64,000 bases of DNA from the NCBI RefSeq assembly GCF_002831585.1, contig NZ_CP025113.1:6215001-6279000 (forward strand), given 5' to 3'. The notes below the pieces were generated by a model that saw nothing but the letters and a program-made list of their open reading frames with translations, had not been told where the DNA came from and searched no databases. This document shows, in pieces, positions 61,431-64,000 of the stretch. The translations under genes were made by a program, and so were the position numbers. Within the stretch, counting starts at the first letter, position 1. Every line of letters begins with the position of its first letter. Source of the DNA: Bradyrhizobium sp. SK17. GTDB taxonomy: Bacteria; Pseudomonadota; Alphaproteobacteria; Rhizobiales; Xanthobacteraceae.

Positions 61431-61539
61431 TTTGGCGACGCATCCGGTTTACGAAGATTGCGCCGCCAGCCCTTGGAACGATTCAAACAGGTGGCAAGCG
61501 ATCGATGAGCTTGCCGCGCAGCCGCCAGGACATCTCGCA

Positions 61540-63147
61540 ATGGCAATCATGAAATCGGACGTTGTCACCTCGAGCGAGGAATCCAAGCGAAACCGCAGCG
61601 CCTATGCCGAACGCGTCGCCGATCTTCAGCGGCGCCGCGCCGCTGCGGCGATCGGCGGCCCCGAACGGGCGCGCAAGCTTCACAAGGAGCGCGACCAGTT
61701 GCTGCCGCGCGAACGAATTGCGGCGCTGATCGATCCCGGATCGCCGTTCCTCGAATTCTGCCAGTTGGCCGGCGAAGGCCTCTACGAGGGCGTGCCGCCC
61801 GGCGGCAGCATCATCACCGGCGTCGGCATGATCTCCGGCCGCCCCTGCATGATCATCGCCAACGAGCCGACCGTAAAGGGCGGGACGTACTACGGCATCA
61901 CCTGCAAGAAGCACGTCCGGGCCCAACGCTTCGCCTGGCAGCACCGCCTGCCCTGCGTGACCCTGGTTCAGTCGGGCGGCGCCAACCTGCCCGATCAACC
62001 CAATATCTTCCCCGACGACGGGCAATTCGGCTCGATCTTCTACAATCAGGTCAGGATGTCTGCCGAAGGCATCCCGCAAATCGCAGTGGTTCACGGCCCC
62101 TCCACCGCAGGCGGCGCCTACATCCCCGCCTTGTGCGACGAAACCGTGATCGTCCGAAACCAGGGCGCCATGTTCCTCGGCGGGCCGCAGCTCGTCTATG
62201 CGGCAACTCGCGAGGAGGTCGGCGTCGAAGCACTCGGCGGCGCCGAGATGCACAGCCGCGTCAGCGGCGTGACCGATCATCTCGCCGAGAACGACGCACA
62301 CGCGATCGCCATCACCCGCGAGATCGTTGCCAATCTCGGCGAAATCCCACGGCAGAGCTGGACGGTCGCCCAGGTCCGTCAGCCCCTGTTTGATCCAGCC
62401 GAAATCTACGGCCTGATCTCCTCGGATCCTCGCGTTCCCACCAACAATCGCGACGTCCTCGCCCGCCTCGTCGACGGCAGCGAATTCCATGAATTCAAGC
62501 CGCTCTACGGCGACACCCTGATTACCGGCTTCGCGCGGATCATGGGCTTCGAGATCGGCATCCTCTGCAACAACGGCGTGCTGTTCTCCGAAAGCGCGCT
62601 GAAGGCGACCCACTTCATCGACCTCTGCTGCAAGCGCGACATTCCGCTGCTGTTCATGGCCGACGTGACCGGCTTCATGGTCGGCCGCGAGGCGGAGGAA
62701 GGCGGCATCACCAAGAACGGCGCCAAGATGATCACGGCGATGGCTAGCGCCAACGTGCCGAAATACACGCTGATCATGGGCAATGCCTATGGTGCGGGAT
62801 ATCTCGCGATGTGCGGTCGCGCGTTCCGGCCGAACGCCATGATGATGTGGCCGAATGCCCGCTCCGCGATCATGGGGCCCGACCAGGCCGCGACCACGCT
62901 CGCGATGGTCCGCGACGAGGTTCACAAGCGCGAAGGCACGACGTGGGCGGACGGAGAACGTGAAGCCTACATGGCGCCGACCCGGCGAACCTTCGAAGAC
63001 TTCGCCAATGCCTACAATTTCGCCCGCAACACCTGGTGCGACATGGTGATCGATCCGCTCGAAACCCGCAGCGTGATGGCGCTGCTGCTCGATCTGGCCG
63101 GCCGGATCCCGCATCAGCACACCGATTTCGGCGTGTTGCGGATGTAA
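61540..63147 (+). CDS. Acyl-CoA carboxylase, carboxyltransferase subunit
   Basis: The 535-aa protein is of the methylcrotonyl/propionyl-CoA carboxylase beta type, with ANEPTVKGGTYYGITCKKHVRA, VVHGPSTAGGAYIPALCDE, VTGFMVGREAEEGGITKNGAKM and MGNAYGAGYLAMCGRAF. It transfers a carboxyl group from biotin to an acyl-CoA. ATG 61540 (followed by another at 61549) is preceded by AGGA; the frame opening at 61432 starts in non-conserved sequence. The biotin carboxylase gene follows after 17 bp. Confidence 0.92.
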   Translation: MAIMKSDVVTSSEESKRNRSAYAERVADLQRRRAAAAIGGPERARKLHKERDQLLPRERIAALIDPGSPFLEFCQLAGEGLYEGVPPGGSIITGVGMISGRPCMIIANEPTVKGGTYYGITCKKHVRAQRFAWQHRLPCVTLVQSGGANLPDQPNIFPDDGQFGSIFYNQVRMSAEGIPQIAVVHGPSTAGGAYIPALCDETVIVRNQGAMFLGGPQLVYAATREEVGVEALGGAEMHSRVSGVTDHLAENDAHAIAITREIVANLGEIPRQSWTVAQVRQPLFDPAEIYGLISSDPRVPTNNRDVLARLVDGSEFHEFKPLYGDTLITGFARIMGFEIGILCNNGVLFSESALKATHFIDLCCKRDIPLLFMADVTGFMVGREAEEGGITKNGAKMITAMASANVPKYTLIMGNAYGAGYLAMCGRAFRPNAMMMWPNARSAIMGPDQAATTLAMVRDEVHKREGTTWADGEREAYMAPTRRTFEDFANAYNFARNTWCDMVIDPLETRSVMALLLDLAGRIPHQHTDFGVLRM

Positions 63148-63164
63148 TCGGCAGGAGACCCGCC

Positions 63165-64000
63165 ATGTTCAAGAAGATTCTCATCGCCAATCGCGGCGAA
63201 ATCGCCTGCCGTATCGCCCGCACCTGCCGCCGTCTCGGCGTCGCGGTGGCCGGCGTGCATTCCATCGCCGATGCAGACGCGTTGCATGTCAGGACCATCG
63301 GTGAATCGATCGAGATCGGTGGCGCGCCGGCCTCGGAAAGCTACCTGCGGATCGATGCGGTGATCGCTGCCGCAAAGACCACCGGCGCCGAGGCCATTCA
63401 TCCCGGCTTCGGCTTCCTTGCCGAGAACGCGGCCTTCGCCCGCGCGGTCGAAGCCGCAGGGCTGGTGTTCATCGGACCTGCGCCCGAAACCATCGAACGA
63501 CTCGGCGACAAGGCATCGGCGAAGCGCGAGGCCGCCGCGGCCGGCGTCCCGACGGTGCCGGGCAGCGAGGTTCCGAGCCAGAATCCTGTCGAAATCGAAC
63601 GCAGCGTTCGCCGGCTCGAACTGCCGGTCATGCTGAAGGCTGCGGCCGGGGGCGGCGGCAAGGGCATGCGGGCGATCACGACCCTCGATGGGCTCCGCGA
63701 CGAAATTGAGTCCGCGATGCGCGAGGCGAAGAATGCCTTCGGCGACGCGGGGCTGATCGTCGAGAAACTGATCCAGCACGGCCGGCACCTCGAAGTGCAG
63801 ATCGCGGGAGACGGCGACGGCAACGTGATTCACCTGTTCGAACGCGAATGCACGCTGCAACGCCGCCACCAGAAGCTGATCGAGGAAGCGCCCGCCGCCA
63901 ATCTACCGCCCCACCTTCGCCAGCGCATCCTCGACGACGCCGTCCGGCTCGGCCGCAGGCTCCGATATCGTGGTGTCGGCACGGTCGAATTCATTGTCAG
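63165..64000 (+). CDS. Biotin carboxylase subunit of acyl-CoA carboxylase (partial)
   Basis: The gene starts at ATG 63165 after a GGAG site and runs off the window at 64000 (about 278 residues seen). It begins MFKKILIANRGEIACRIA and has HPGFGFLAENAAFA, IGPAPETI, KAAAGGGGKGMR and HLFERECTLQRRHQK, the ATP-grasp biotin carboxylase pattern. It carboxylates biotin with ATP and bicarbonate. In this enzyme class the C-terminal end normally carries the biotinyl domain, which would lie outside the window. Confidence 0.94.
   Translation, partial: MFKKILIANRGEIACRIARTCRRLGVAVAGVHSIADADALHVRTIGESIEIGGAPASESYLRIDAVIAAAKTTGAEAIHPGFGFLAENAAFARAVEAAGLVFIGPAPETIERLGDKASAKREAAAAGVPTVPGSEVPSQNPVEIERSVRRLELPVMLKAAAGGGGKGMRAITTLDGLRDEIESAMREAKNAFGDAGLIVEKLIQHGRHLEVQIAGDGDGNVIHLFERECTLQRRHQKLIEEAPAANLPPHLRQRILDDAVRLGRRLRYRGVGTVEFIV

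Noticed and set aside
61483..63120. 545-aa minus-strand frame
   Set aside because: Antisense to the carboxyltransferase gene; composition of a mirrored high-GC gene.

Overview
The window looks like accessory DNA of a high-GC alphaproteobacterium, most likely Bradyrhizobium or a close relative. This rests on composition, the short lysine-rich and other small proteins typical of that group, the rhizobial-type excision and quorum-sensing genes, and several conserved small Bradyrhizobium-like ORFs. I saw no rRNA, tRNA or CRISPR array.

Layout. (1) 0.5-6.6 kb: part of an integrative conjugative element, read mostly on the minus strand. It holds a TraF-type S26 peptidase, an RdfS-like excisionase, a one-piece FseA-like activator (DUF6499-DUF2285), a thermonuclease, an ArdC antirestriction protein, and an AHL synthase coupled to a degenerate isochorismatase-like protein. 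(2) 6.9-11.9 kb: an amidase, a TraR-like LuxR regulator, a NimR/NimT-like AraC regulator and exporter pair, and a NADAR protein. (3) 12-26 kb: a pyridine catabolic cluster. NicX, NicD, NicF and NicE carry every expected catalytic residue, so 2,5-dihydroxypyridine to fumarate is complete. Upstream lie a PicC-like decarboxylase, a three-subunit molybdenum hydroxylase, an MHS transporter and a MarR regulator. No nicC or picB monooxygenase is present, which suggests a substrate that is already 3-hydroxylated, such as 3-hydroxypicolinate. A C45-type hydrolase and a further cysteine hydrolase at the 3' end could release such a substrate from amides. (4) 26.3-31.3 kb: an AraC regulator, a copper amine oxidase and a SphA-type outer-membrane protein. 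(5) 31.4-47 kb: a type I secretion locus with an ABC exporter, an HlyD adaptor, two unknown proteins and a giant RTX adhesin-like protein. (6) 47.4-53.5 kb: small Bradyrhizobium-type ORFs, an exonuclease, a lipoprotein and a large serine recombinase. (7) 53.6-64 kb: an acyl-CoA catabolic regulon with a TetR regulator, two AMP-forming ligases, two enoyl-CoA hydratases, a thiolase-DUF35 pair and a biotin-dependent carboxylase. Three copies of a TTCTAACA-N2-TGTTAGA operator tie it together.

Two long genes, the Fe-S subunit of the molybdenum hydroxylase and the RTX giant, are each split by what looks like one lost G in a G run. Restoring one base gives an exact open frame in both cases. These may be sequencing errors or real inactivations, and should be settled before functional conclusions are drawn.
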